Of a stretch of 28,500 bases of DNA, positions 1 to 7,909 are shown piece after piece; the stretch's first letter is position 1; each line of letters starts with the position of its first letter. The position numbers and the translations under genes were made by a program. Origin of the DNA: Catenibacterium sp. co_0103 (GTDB taxonomy: Bacteria > Bacillota_I > Bacilli_A > Erysipelotrichales > Coprobacillaceae); the NCBI RefSeq assembly GCF_004168205.1, contig NZ_RCYB01000026.1:1-28500 (forward strand), written 5' to 3'. The notes under the pieces were generated by a model, which was not told where the DNA came from, searched no databases, and was given only the letters and a program-made list of their open reading frames with translations.

Positions 1-1
1 A

Positions 2-181
2 AGAATGATGCTTGTCAGTATATACCATATGATTCTTACTGGAGAGACATTTAATCCTTCAGATTATGAATCATTTAAAAATCCTAAGCCACCTATAAAG
101 CAACAAGTTTTAACAGAAGAATCAGCGATAGAGTTTCTTAAGAAATCAGGTTTTGACGTTTCTAAATTAACTAAACCATAA
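2..181 (+). CDS. IS110-family transposase, C-terminal end (partial)
   Basis: An open frame enters from the window edge and gives 59 residues before a TAA at 179-181. The visible start, RMMLVSIYHMILTGETFNP, resembles the last helices of IS110/IS116/IS902 transposases, which typically end in a 'IYHML..GE.FNP' helix plus a polar tail. These enzymes carry an N-terminal DEDD RuvC-like catalytic domain, which would lie outside this window, so activity cannot be judged. A hairpin terminator follows 32 bases after the stop. It lies next to tet(O) and tnpV, in keeping with an accessory patch. The family call rests on a short C-terminal stretch recalled from the family and not on catalytic residues. 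Confidence 0.55.
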   Translation, partial: RMMLVSIYHMILTGETFNPSDYESFKNPKPPIKQQVLTEESAIEFLKKSGFDVSKLTKP

Positions 182-212
182 TATTCAATTATTCTATTTT
201 TTCTAAATTATT

Positions 213-242
213 CAAACTTATTTTTAAGTTTGTCTTTTTTTA
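213..242 (+). terminator. Intrinsic terminator after the IS110-like transposase
   Basis: CAAACTTA (213-220) pairs with TAAGTTTG (225-232) around a TTTT loop, and is followed by TCTTTTTTTAT. It ends the plus-strand transposase transcript. On the minus strand the hairpin lacks a good U-run, so it is a poor terminator for tet(O). Confidence 0.7.
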
Positions 243-319
243 TACGTTTTGATTGATTTTTGTTTCACACTTAGTCTCTAATCCTTTCAAATCTCATTTT
301 ATATGACTTTTGCAAGCTG

Positions 320-2239
320 TTAAGCTAACTTGTGGAACATATGCCGAACCTTATCTATACGGCTATTCGGGCGGCGGGGTTGGCAAATAAATTTACCAAT
401 AGCTGGCTGGTATCCTTTTAACTCTGTCAAGCAGACTCCCTGCCCATTTGTGAAATAAGTTAAAGCGTTCCTGTATTCTTGAATACATCTAGCAGGGATT
501 TCTCCTTTCAGAATGACCTCGTCATTCTTTATCTGAGTACTTACAATATCTGCACAATACCTTGGAGCATCATGATACGCCCGTGAGAGATATTCCTGCG
601 GTGCATAAATTTCAAAGTGGAGATATGGCTCTAATAGTTCTGTCCCTGCTTTTTTTAAAGCCTGCTCCAATACGATAGGGGAAAGCAGCCGAAAGTCTGC
701 GGGGGTACTTACAGGACTATAATACAATCCATATTCAAAACAGATTTTACAGTCTGTCACTTTCCATCCATACAGCCCCTGCTCGCAGCCATAAAGAACC
801 CCCTCCATAACCGCATTTTGGAACGATTGATTTAAATATCCAAGTGAAACTCTGCTTTCATACTGCACTCCGCTTCCAATAGGGAGCGGCTCTATGGACA
901 ACCCGACAGAAGCCCAGAAAGGATTTGGCGGGACTTCTATGTGGATGGTATATTCTGCTTTTCTAAGCGGTCTTTCCATATATATAACAGTAGGCTCTTT
1001 TATTTCTGCCTCCACATGATATTTTTCCTCAAGGATGGCACAAATGACTTCCATCTGCACATTCCCCAAAAAAGAAAGTATAATCTCATGCGTTGTAGTA
1101 TCCACATAATATTTTAAAAGAGGGTCGCCATCTGAAATTTCTGTAAGTGCCCCAAGCAATATTTCCCGCTGTTCAGATTTCTTTACTGCAATCGTTGTTT
1201 GGAGCATAGGGAGAGGATTTTCAATAAATTTTCTCTGCGGCAACAGTATTTCGTTCCCCAAAATACTGTTTAGCTGCAAAACATCATTTGGTAAAATTAC
1301 AATATCACCAGAGCAGGCTGTATCGGATGAATATAATTCACCGTTTGTCGGAACATACATCTCTGTGATTTTTATTTTCTCTTTTTCAGATATTCTAATA
1401 ACATCCCTCAAATGCAATGTTCCGCTATATATACGCACATAAACAAAACGCCGCCTTTTCTCTGAATATTCAATCTTAAAAACCTGCCCGCATAGTTCAG
1501 ATTGACCTTCAGGCGTTGATGAATAAAATTTACTGGCAATTACTTCTATAAGCTGCCGAATCCCCAGATTGTTTTTAGCGCTTCCGTGATAAACGGGAAA
1601 TAACGTTCCGTTTTGGAATCTCCTGTTTTCTTCCTGTTCCAGTTCTGACATTTTAAACGGTTTCCCTGACGTATATTTCTCTAATAGTTCATCGTTTCCC
1701 ATAATTACCGCATCCCACTGTTCCATATCGTCATTGTCCGTTACATTTATATGGGGATGCTGCCCAACCTTTTGCTTCACTATAATTTCCGAAGAAAGCT
1801 TTGCTTTCATTTCCCGATATACCATTGGCAAATCAATCCCCTCTTGGTCAATTTTATTGATGAAAAAAATTGTCGGAATCTTCATTATCTGTAGTGCATG
1901 AAACAGTATACGGGTCTGTGCCTGTATGCCATCCTTTGCAGAAACTAATAATACTGCTCCGTCTAATACGGATAAAGAACGGTATACTTCCGCCAAAAAA
2001 TCCATATGGCCTGGCGTATCTATAATGTTGACTTTTACATCCTCCCACTGAAAAGATGTCACTGCTGTCTGGATAGTGATTCCCCTTTGACGCTCCAAAT
2101 TCATTGTATCTGTCCTTGTTGTGCCTTCATCTACGCTCCCTAGTTCTGCAATTGCACCACTGGTATACAATAAACTTTCCGTTAATGTTGTCTTTCCTGC
2201 GTCAACGTGAGCCAGAATGCCTAAGTTAATTATTTTCAT
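320..2239 (-). CDS. tet(O): Tetracycline resistance ribosomal protection protein Tet(O)
   Basis: A 639-residue EF-G-like GTPase that binds tetracycline-stalled ribosomes and releases the drug, using GTP. The length is that of Tet(O), and the sequence matches my recollection of Tet(O) throughout. G-domain motifs are intact: AHVDAGKT at 10-17 (G1), DTPGH at 74-78 (G3) and NKID at 128-131 (G4). The start ATG has a GGAGG seven bases upstream. The gene is intact and preceded by its full regulatory leader, so it is probably functional. It sits between an IS110-like remnant and tnpV, and its base composition is visibly less AT-rich than the host genes to the right, which points to horizontal transfer. 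Mosaic tet(O)/tet(32)/tet(W) alleles are common, and I cannot exclude short mosaic segments without an alignment. Confidence 0.96.
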   Translation of the reverse strand: MKIINLGILAHVDAGKTTLTESLLYTSGAIAELGSVDEGTTRTDTMNLERQRGITIQTAVTSFQWEDVKVNIIDTPGHMDFLAEVYRSLSVLDGAVLLVSAKDGIQAQTRILFHALQIMKIPTIFFINKIDQEGIDLPMVYREMKAKLSSEIIVKQKVGQHPHINVTDNDDMEQWDAVIMGNDELLEKYTSGKPFKMSELEQEENRRFQNGTLFPVYHGSAKNNLGIRQLIEVIASKFYSSTPEGQSELCGQVFKIEYSEKRRRFVYVRIYSGTLHLRDVIRISEKEKIKITEMYVPTNGELYSSDTACSGDIVILPNDVLQLNSILGNEILLPQRKFIENPLPMLQTTIAVKKSEQREILLGALTEISDGDPLLKYYVDTTTHEIILSFLGNVQMEVICAILEEKYHVEAEIKEPTVIYMERPLRKAEYTIHIEVPPNPFWASVGLSIEPLPIGSGVQYESRVSLGYLNQSFQNAVMEGVLYGCEQGLYGWKVTDCKICFEYGLYYSPVSTPADFRLLSPIVLEQALKKAGTELLEPYLHFEIYAPQEYLSRAYHDAPRYCADIVSTQIKNDEVILKGEIPARCIQEYRNALTYFTNGQGVCLTELKGYQPAIGKFICQPRRPNSRIDKVRHMFHKLA

Positions 2240-2275
2240 GTGATTTTCCTCCTATCAACACCCAAAAAAGGGCAT

Positions 2276-2312
2276 AAAAATACCCAGTGATAAATACTCC
2301 TATCACTGGGTA
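2276..2312 (-). terminator. tet(O) leader attenuator hairpin
   Basis: In the mRNA, TACCCAGTGATA pairs perfectly with TATCACTGGGTA (12 bp, genome 2281-2312), followed by TATTTTT at 2280-2274. It lies 40 bases upstream of the tet(O) start codon. The same element precedes tet(M) in Tn916, where it causes premature termination that is relieved by tetracycline. Here it should do the same for tet(O). Confidence 0.85.
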
Positions 2313-2372
2313 AATAACTCCAATAGCCCCAAAACACTTATATGTTTTCGGGCATATAAAATTACATGATAA

Positions 2373-2480
2373 AAGTATTCTTAAACTGGGTACAAAAAAC
2401 TAAGCCCCATATTAAAAGTGAAACGGGACTGCTACTTTTTGTTCCCACTATCAAATTGACAGTTTATTTAAGAATACCTT
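2373..2480 (-). promoter_or_regulatory. tet(O) long-range leader pairing
   Basis: In the transcript, AAGGTATTCTTAAATAAACT (2480-2461) is complementary, with a small internal mismatch, to AGTTTAAGAATACTTT (2387-2372 region). This encloses about 75 bases and forms an early long stem upstream of the attenuator. The first strand lies within the small leader reading frame at 2464-2487, so its translation would open the stem. The arrangement matches the conserved tet(M)-type leader. I infer that it feeds into the terminator decision; the 366-base region between tet(O) and tnpV is otherwise explained by promoter, leader and attenuator. Confidence 0.55.
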
Positions 2481-2487
2481 GCTGCAT
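2464..2487 (-). CDS. Short leader peptide of the tet(O) mRNA (MQQGILK)
   Basis: ATG at 2487-2485 opens a 7-codon frame, MQQGILK, ending in TAA. It is preceded by AAGGAG at ideal spacing and lies about 25 bases after the promoter -10. The same short frame is found in the tet(M) leader of Tn916-type elements. Its coding sequence overlaps one arm of the long-range leader stem, which suggests that ribosome progress or stalling on it affects attenuation. Translation is not shown by the sequence alone. Confidence 0.4.
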   Translation of the reverse strand: MQQGILK

Positions 2488-2519
2488 ATTTATTAACTCC
2501 TTGTATAATACTGAATCTA

Positions 2520-2548
2520 ATTATATTCCTTAACCCTTTATTTGTCAA
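2520..2548 (-). promoter_or_regulatory. Consensus sigma-A promoter of tet(O)
   Basis: Minus strand TTGACA (2548-2543), a 17-bp spacer and TATAAT (2525-2520): a perfect consensus promoter. It drives the tet(O) leader transcript and lies just downstream of tnpV. Confidence 0.9.
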
Positions 2549-2605
2549 GCTGACAAACTAAAGCAGAAAAAGCGGCAGGATTTCCCCCTGCCACTAATCA
2601 TCTGT

Positions 2606-2980
2606 TTATGCAAAAATAATTTCCTTTTCCACAATCTCCCTCGCACAAGCCCTTATGTTATTGAGGCATCCTGTCCATTCTAAGGCGTTTTCTGCCTTTA
2701 GCTGTTCCGTTATGCCCTGTGCCTGTTTCATACCCTCTATGAGCCTTTCAAAGCGTTCCTGTGCCTGTCTGTTGATGTCGGCAAGGTAGGCGTTTAGCCT
2801 GCCGCTTGTAAGAAGATTGGTGTATGTAACTTTACGGTACTGTTTTAGATAATCTAAATGCCGTTGCCCCCAGATGCCTATTGCCTGTTCTTCTTCGGCG
2901 GGTACAGTTAAGCACGGTATCAAATAATCCCCTTGCCTTTCGTATTTGCCGCCCAGTTCCTCAAATAATGATTTTGCCAT
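2606..2980 (-). CDS. tnpV: Transposon-encoded protein TnpV
   Basis: A 124-residue, mostly helical, charged protein matching the TnpV family first named in the chloramphenicol transposon Tn4451 and now found beside resistance genes in many gut clostridial elements. The N-terminus MAKSLFEELGGKYERQGDY followed by LIPCLTVPAEEE and the GIWGQRHLDYLKQYRK segment are the family hallmarks. Length is normal for the family. The start ATG has GGAGGT seven bases upstream. The biochemical role of TnpV is not established; it is not a catalytic transposase. It marks the tet(O) block as part of a mobile element, although no TnpX-type recombinase or mobilisation gene is visible here, so only a fragment is present. 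Confidence 0.88.
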   Translation of the reverse strand: MAKSLFEELGGKYERQGDYLIPCLTVPAEEEQAIGIWGQRHLDYLKQYRKVTYTNLLTSGRLNAYLADINRQAQERFERLIEGMKQAQGITEQLKAENALEWTGCLNNIRACAREIVEKEIIFA

Positions 2981-3009
2981 TGTCTGTTACCTCCACATTC
3001 TTTTTTATT

Positions 3010-3165
3010 TTGAATGTCCGCAAAATCCGTCCTACATCAGTTGGTATGTTGATGAGTCAAATTTCAGCATTCCTACTCATTGGAATATATGCCTTCATTG
3101 TACTCGTTGTCTTAATCATCTCATATAGAAGTACAATCTCTATTCTTAACGATAAAGAACTATAA
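3010..3165 (+). pseudogene. 3' remnant of a plus-strand membrane protein gene
   Basis: The plus strand carries an open frame ending in TAA at 3163-3165. Its last 40 or so residues contain one strong membrane helix (ISAFLLIGIYAFIVLVVLII) and a short polar tail (SYRSTISILNDKEL). A good terminator follows at once. Upstream the frame runs antisense into tnpV, so the apparent longer protein is an artefact. No ribosome binding site serves the internal ATGs at 3047 or 3053. The simplest reading is that the tnpV/tet(O) insertion removed the 5' end of a host gene and left its 3' end and terminator. I do not recognise the parent family, and the exact junction (about 2985-3020) is an estimate. Confidence 0.5.
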
Positions 3166-3166
3166 G

Positions 3167-3197
3167 ACAGAACCGCTACATCTTGTAGCGGTTCTGT
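3167..3197 (+). terminator. Terminator of the truncated plus-strand gene
   Basis: ACAGAACCGCTACA (3167-3180) pairs with TGTAGCGGTTCTGT (3184-3197) around TCT, followed by TTGTTTAT. The stem is 14 bp and perfect. The converging minus-strand gene reads through it: its last codons and its TAG stop (3178-3176) are inside the hairpin. Confidence 0.75.
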
Positions 3198-3559
3198 TTG
3201 TTTATATATTGTCCAATCATGACTCCAAGCAATGATGGAAATACACCATATAATACTATTTCTGTACTTGGTGCAAGAATCTTTTCTATATCAGTTAATG
3301 ATACATGAATAAAACTTAAGTAACAGCCAAGCAGCTCCATCATACCAAAGAATAATGTAAGTAAGTAAATAGCACGATGATCTGACTGACCATAGAGTAC
3401 TGATATAATAAAAGCGGATGCAGGCAATACTAAATATAAAATAAACAATGACACTTCAATAATCTGTCCTGGATGTGTTCTTGACCAGGCAAATAATATA
3501 TACAAAGACCAAATCAGCATATAAATGAGAAATGGAATCCCCTTCTTTAACTTCTTCAT
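3176..3559 (-). CDS. Small four-helix membrane protein, unknown function
   Basis: A 127-residue protein with a short basic N-terminus (MKKLKK) and four predicted membrane helices at about 8-27, 36-56, 64-87 and 98-117. It ends in a basic tail (NKQNRYKM). I recognise no family. The ATG at 3559 is chosen over a GTG three codons upstream because GGGAG lies eight bases before the ATG and would overlap the GTG. It follows the EamA transporter by 46 bases on the same strand and may be co-transcribed. Its final six codons are encoded by the hairpin that terminates the converging truncated gene, so the two 3' ends overlap functionally. Confidence 0.7.
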   Translation of the reverse strand: MKKLKKGIPFLIYMLIWSLYILFAWSRTHPGQIIEVSLFILYLVLPASAFIISVLYGQSDHRAIYLLTLFFGMMELLGCYLSFIHVSLTDIEKILAPSTEIVLYGVFPSLLGVMIGQYINKQNRYKM

Positions 3560-3605
3560 ATTAACCACTCCCTAATATTATTATATTACAAAATATATGT
3601 AATAG

Positions 3606-4505
3606 TTATGAATTTGATACTTGATCACTAGGAAGAGCTAATAAGAAGATTGTCACAAGAATCATCGCAAAACCAACAAGATCAATACCCTTAAATGGTG
3701 TAGATAACCATACAAAAGCAAATAATGTAGCTGAAACAGGTTCAATACTTGCAATCATACTTGCTTTGACTGGTCCAATATCTACAACTCCCTGTAAATA
3801 CAATGTAAAGGCAACTGCTGTGCCAATGACTATAATACCCATTGTCGCAAGTACTCCAGCTAAGTCTAATGCAGGTACAAGAGTCCATGTCTTGCCTGCA
3901 CATAATAACACAATACCACCAAAAAACATTCCTATACCTGTGACTGGAACGCTGCCATAAACTGCCATCAAACGCTTAGGATAGATAGAATAAGCAGCAC
4001 TCGTAAAACCACAGGCAATACCCCAGAATAATCCTGTTGGAGTAAGTGCTAAGCCACTTAAACGACCATGTGTCGCAATCACAAAAGCACCACCTAAGGC
4101 TAAGACAATACATAATGCTTCAATATTATTTGGTAATCTCTTTGATGTAAGACAAACAAATATCATAATATAAATTGGTGAAAGATACTGCAATACTGTA
4201 GCCGTTCCCGCATTAGATGTATTAATAGCCTGTAAATAAGTAAACTGACACAACATTAAAACAAAACCAAAACCAAATGTTTTAAGCAAGTCTTTCTTTT
4301 GACCTACTAAACGTTTCATCGCTTCTTTTTGTGTCAATGCACCAAATAGTGTAATCAATAATCCTGCAAAACACATACGCATAGATGTGAGCCACATAGG
4401 ATTGGCGTGATAATGAGTAAATAAGAACTGTCCGCTTGCACCTGAAAATCCCCAGCATGTCCCACCAATTAAAGTGAGAAATACTCCTCTTTTAAAATGT
4501 TCCAT
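3606..4505 (-). CDS. EamA/DMT-family transporter
   Basis: A 299-residue integral membrane protein of the drug/metabolite transporter superfamily. It has two tandem EamA domains, roughly residues 8-145 and 155-290, about ten membrane helices in all. Family marks include GGTCWGFSG in the first helix, the 'AINTSNAGTATVLQYLSPIYI' type end of the first repeat and 'SMIASIEPVSATLFAF' at the end of the second. Such proteins export amino acids, metabolites or drugs by an exchange or proton-driven mechanism; the substrate cannot be read from the sequence. A GGGGG ribosome binding site lies seven bases before the ATG, and an extended -10 lies at 4534-4542. Confidence 0.9.
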   Translation of the reverse strand: MEHFKRGVFLTLIGGTCWGFSGASGQFLFTHYHANPMWLTSMRMCFAGLLITLFGALTQKEAMKRLVGQKKDLLKTFGFGFVLMLCQFTYLQAINTSNAGTATVLQYLSPIYIMIFVCLTSKRLPNNIEALCIVLALGGAFVIATHGRLSGLALTPTGLFWGIACGFTSAAYSIYPKRLMAVYGSVPVTGIGMFFGGIVLLCAGKTWTLVPALDLAGVLATMGIIVIGTAVAFTLYLQGVVDIGPVKASMIASIEPVSATLFAFVWLSTPFKGIDLVGFAMILVTIFLLALPSDQVSNS

Positions 4506-4533
4506 AATGTTTCCCCCAAAAATATGTTAATAC

Positions 4534-4542
4534 ATCATAACA
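4534..4542 (-). promoter_or_regulatory. Extended -10 promoter of the EamA transporter
   Basis: Minus strand TGTTATGAT is an extended -10 element located 29 bases before the start codon. No good -35 is visible, as expected for this promoter class. Confidence 0.5.
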
Positions 4543-4567
4543 CAAACGAATTAAAAGAGAAGAAAAA

Positions 4568-4585
4568 AAGGCAGATTTCTCTGCC

Positions 4586-4587
<2 letters not shown>
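4568..4587 (-). terminator. Enolase terminator
   Basis: AAGGCAGA (mRNA 4587-4580), loop GAAA and TCTGCCTT (4575-4568), followed by TTTTT. The hairpin begins within the enolase stop codon. The same 20 bases recur at 9022-9041 after crcB. Confidence 0.85.
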
Positions 4588-5884
<1,297 letters not shown>

Positions 5885-5893
5885 TTACCTCCA

Positions 5894-5928
5894 AGTTAGT
5901 TTTCTCTAACTGTAGTTAGTTTAGCATA
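5894..5928 (-). promoter_or_regulatory. Enolase promoter end and leader hairpin half-sites
   Basis: In the mRNA direction, TATGCT (5928-5923, candidate -10) is followed by CTAACT, AGTTAG and CTAACT half-sites (5919-5914, 5911-5906 and 5899-5894). The second and third can form a 6-bp hairpin with a 6-base loop ending one base before the TGGAGG ribosome binding site. The first and second form a palindrome with a 2-base centre. This could be an operator or an mRNA structure affecting translation. A -35 (TTTACT, 17 bases upstream of the -10) is weak. Confidence 0.35.
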
Positions 5929-6065
5929 CCCATAATTATTAAACAAGTAAAATGACCAGAAAAATTAATTTAATATATTTGTTGCATTTACCCTATGTAT
6001 ATGATAATATCTAGTTAGCTACTACTAATCAGTAACTAAAAAAACATATCCTTACAATCCTTAAG

Positions 6066-6091
6066 AAAAGAGTGGCCACGGCCACTCTTTT
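6066..6091 (-). terminator. Terminator after the ImmA-like gene
   Basis: AAAAGAGTGGC (6066-6076) and GCCACTCTTTT (6081-6091) form an 11-bp stem around CACG, with T/A runs on both sides, so it works in either direction. On the minus strand it begins at the gene's stop codon. Confidence 0.8.
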
Positions 6092-6489
6092 TACTTAATA
6101 TTTAATTGTTGTGAGAGACGATGTGATGCAAGCATCACTCTTGTCATTGGTAGATCATGATTAACTGGAGAATCTACACCGAAGTAGACCTTCATAACCA
6201 TAACCGCAAAAGCATTGGCATCGATAACATATTCAAGATCATGAGGCTGTTCCATATTTGTATAATCCTGATAATAACGTCTTAATTCTGTAAATAACGC
6301 AAATAAGGATTTTTGATCTTCCTTCTTAAAAGCATCGATATCAACATATAAGCATCCTTGTTTACCTGATATATATTTCACTAAATGATAGTTCTGACCT
6401 TCTGGCATTTCATAAACAACATCTACGCGAGGGACATCCTGAAGACTACAGCCAAAAGAGATCAGTTTCTCTAAATAACGTTTCAACAT
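6091..6489 (-). CDS. Hypothetical protein, possibly a degenerate ImmA/IrrE-type metallopeptidase fold
   Basis: A 132-residue soluble protein. The ATG at 6489 is used because AGGAGG lies eight bases upstream; a GTG further upstream would put the ribosome binding site inside the gene. I do not recognise it by name. The segment FALFTELRRYYQ (63-74) followed by EYVIDANAFAVMVMKVYFG (86-104) has the layout of ImmA/IrrE zinc peptidases, where a HExxH helix is followed by 'E..AN.FA..LL'. Here the histidines of HExxH are missing (TELRR), so if related it is catalytically dead. It is a single gene flanked by its own promoter, a palindromic control site and a terminator. The fold suggestion is a pattern match by eye. 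Confidence 0.55.
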   Translation of the reverse strand: MLKRYLEKLISFGCSLQDVPRVDVVYEMPEGQNYHLVKYISGKQGCLYVDIDAFKKEDQKSLFALFTELRRYYQDYTNMEQPHDLEYVIDANAFAVMVMKVYFGVDSPVNHDLPMTRVMLASHRLSQQLNIK

Positions 6490-6505
6490 GAGTCTTACCT
6501 CCTTC

Positions 6506-6525
6506 AACATCACGATTGTGATGTT
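6506..6525 (-). promoter_or_regulatory. Perfect palindrome at the transcript start of the ImmA-like gene
   Basis: AACATCAC, four bases, GTGATGTT: a perfect 8+8 bp inverted repeat between the -10 and the ribosome binding site. It falls at about +1 to +20, a typical repressor site. It could instead form a hairpin at the very 5' end of the mRNA. Confidence 0.6.
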
Positions 6526-6531
6526 GGTAGT

Positions 6532-6559
6532 ATTTTACACCAAAAATCAAAAAAAGCAA
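6532..6559 (-). promoter_or_regulatory. Promoter of the ImmA-like gene
   Basis: Minus strand TTGCTT (6559-6554), 16-bp spacer, TAAAAT (6537-6532). The palindrome at 6506-6525 lies directly downstream. Confidence 0.55.
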
Positions 6560-6604
6560 GAATATCACTTGTAATATTTAAGTAGTAAAATCAAGAAATT
6601 ATCA

Positions 6605-7501
6605 TTATATATGCTTTTTTAATGCCTCCATATAAGCTTCTCCATAACGTGAAAGAATCATATTCTTTTGTGTAATAGTGCCTACTTTCATAATTTCATC
6701 CACTAATAAGGGAACAGAAATAATTGTTTCACCATTCAATTCTTTAGAGATAATACCAGTAGATACTGTATAACCATTTAAACCTATCAACAAGTTAAAG
6801 AGTGTCGCACGGTCTCTTACCTTAATATTTCTCTTTCTATCCAATGTACTTAATACTTCTTCTGAGAAATAGAAAGAATTATATTCTCCTTGTTCAAAAG
6901 AAAGATATGGGTAATCTTCTAAGTCTTTAAGAGTTAATGTCTTCTTATAAGCAAGAGGATGGTGGTAAGAAATAAAGACATGAGGTTTTGCGACAAAGAG
7001 TTCTTTAAATTCTAAGTTATTCTGTCTGATCATCTTCATGATGACTTCTTCATTCTTAGGACATGTATATAGAACACCTATTTCACTTTTCATAGTAGAA
7101 ACATCTTCGATAATTTCATGTGTTTCTGTTTCTCTTAATGTAAAATCATATTGGTTAACACCAAACTGTCTAATAACATCTACAAAGGCATTAACTGCAA
7201 ATGAATAATGCTGGCAGGATACACTAAAATGAGGACTTTGATGTTTATCATTCATATAGCGTTCTTCAAGTAAATCAGCTTGATCTAATACCTGTCTTGC
7301 ATAACTTAAGAATGTTTCTCCTTCTCTAGATACAATAACACCTTTATTGGTACGTCTAAAGATTGTGATATGCATTTCGCTTTCTAATTCTTTAATCGCA
7401 TTTGTAAGAGAAGGCTGTGAGATAAATAGTCTTTTAGCCGCCTGAGTAATGCTTCCTGTTTGTGCCACCATAACTACATAACGTAATTGATTGAGTGTCA
7501 T
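6605..7501 (-). CDS. LysR-family transcriptional regulator
   Basis: A 298-residue regulator with the standard layout: winged helix-turn-helix at about 1-60 (MTLNQLRYVVMVAQTGSITQ, then AAKRLFISQPSLTNAIKELE), linker helix, and a LysR substrate-binding domain from about 90 to the end. GGAGG lies six bases before the ATG. It is the last gene of a likely three-gene unit with the MBL hydrolase and the small exported-domain protein; the gap to the latter is 24 bases. LysR regulators usually sense a small metabolite and often control divergent genes, but none is divergent here, so its target may be its own operon or a distant gene. The effector cannot be inferred. Confidence 0.93.
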   Translation of the reverse strand: MTLNQLRYVVMVAQTGSITQAAKRLFISQPSLTNAIKELESEMHITIFRRTNKGVIVSREGETFLSYARQVLDQADLLEERYMNDKHQSPHFSVSCQHYSFAVNAFVDVIRQFGVNQYDFTLRETETHEIIEDVSTMKSEIGVLYTCPKNEEVIMKMIRQNNLEFKELFVAKPHVFISYHHPLAYKKTLTLKDLEDYPYLSFEQGEYNSFYFSEEVLSTLDRKRNIKVRDRATLFNLLIGLNGYTVSTGIISKELNGETIISVPLLVDEIMKVGTITQKNMILSRYGEAYMEALKKHI

Positions 7502-7525
7502 GATTTTCCTCCTTTTCCTGGGAAA

Positions 7526-7909
7526 TTATTTTGTTTTGAGTGTCAGTTCTGCAATCTTTGTCTGACCATCCTGTAAATAGAGTGGTAATGTACGTGACGA
7601 TGATGTAATAGAATCCTTGTCTGTTTTCTTTAAATAACCTTTAATCCCTTCTTCACTTTCTGCAAGAATGAGATCAGGAACACTACCTACATAGTCTGAT
7701 AAATCAGGACCATAAGTCTGCCCAGATTCATTTTTAGGATAGCCCTTTTCAATGATTTCCTGGCTATCAGGAATAATCAAATGATCATTAATATAGGCAA
7801 TCTCAGAGCGAGACATATCATTTGGTATATTTTTCTGAAAATAAAGAACACCACATATAGAAATTATAAAAAAGAGGGGAATAACCCAAAGTATTTTATA
7901 TTTTGACAT
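7526..7909 (-). CDS. Membrane-anchored small extracellular-domain protein
   Basis: A 127-residue protein with an N-terminal signal anchor (about 6-24, ILWVIPLFFIISICGVLYF) and an outside domain of about 100 residues. The segment YPKNESGQTYGPDLSDYV followed by PDLILAESEEGIKGYL resembles the 'NENGQTYG...PDLILV...G..GY' module found at the C-terminus of some BlaR1/M56-type sensor proteins and in small lipoproteins of Firmicutes. No peptidase domain is present. It overlaps the end of the MBL hydrolase gene by 14 bases, with GGAG nine bases before its ATG inside that gene, so the two are translationally coupled. The function is unknown; a sensing or binding role outside the membrane is an inference. 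Confidence 0.7.
   Translation of the reverse strand: MSKYKILWVIPLFFIISICGVLYFQKNIPNDMSRSEIAYINDHLIIPDSQEIIEKGYPKNESGQTYGPDLSDYVGSVPDLILAESEEGIKGYLKKTDKDSITSSSRTLPLYLQDGQTKIAELTLKTK

Noticed and set aside
2881..3165. A 94-residue plus-strand protein starting inside tnpV
   Set aside because: Its first third is antisense to tnpV and has no ribosome binding site; only the 3' part is host-like, so it is treated as a truncated gene remnant.
6548..6571. Terminator for the LysR gene (CAAG-N7-CTTG followed by a T-run on the minus strand)
   Set aside because: The stem is only four base pairs and overlaps the -35 of the next gene; too weak to call.
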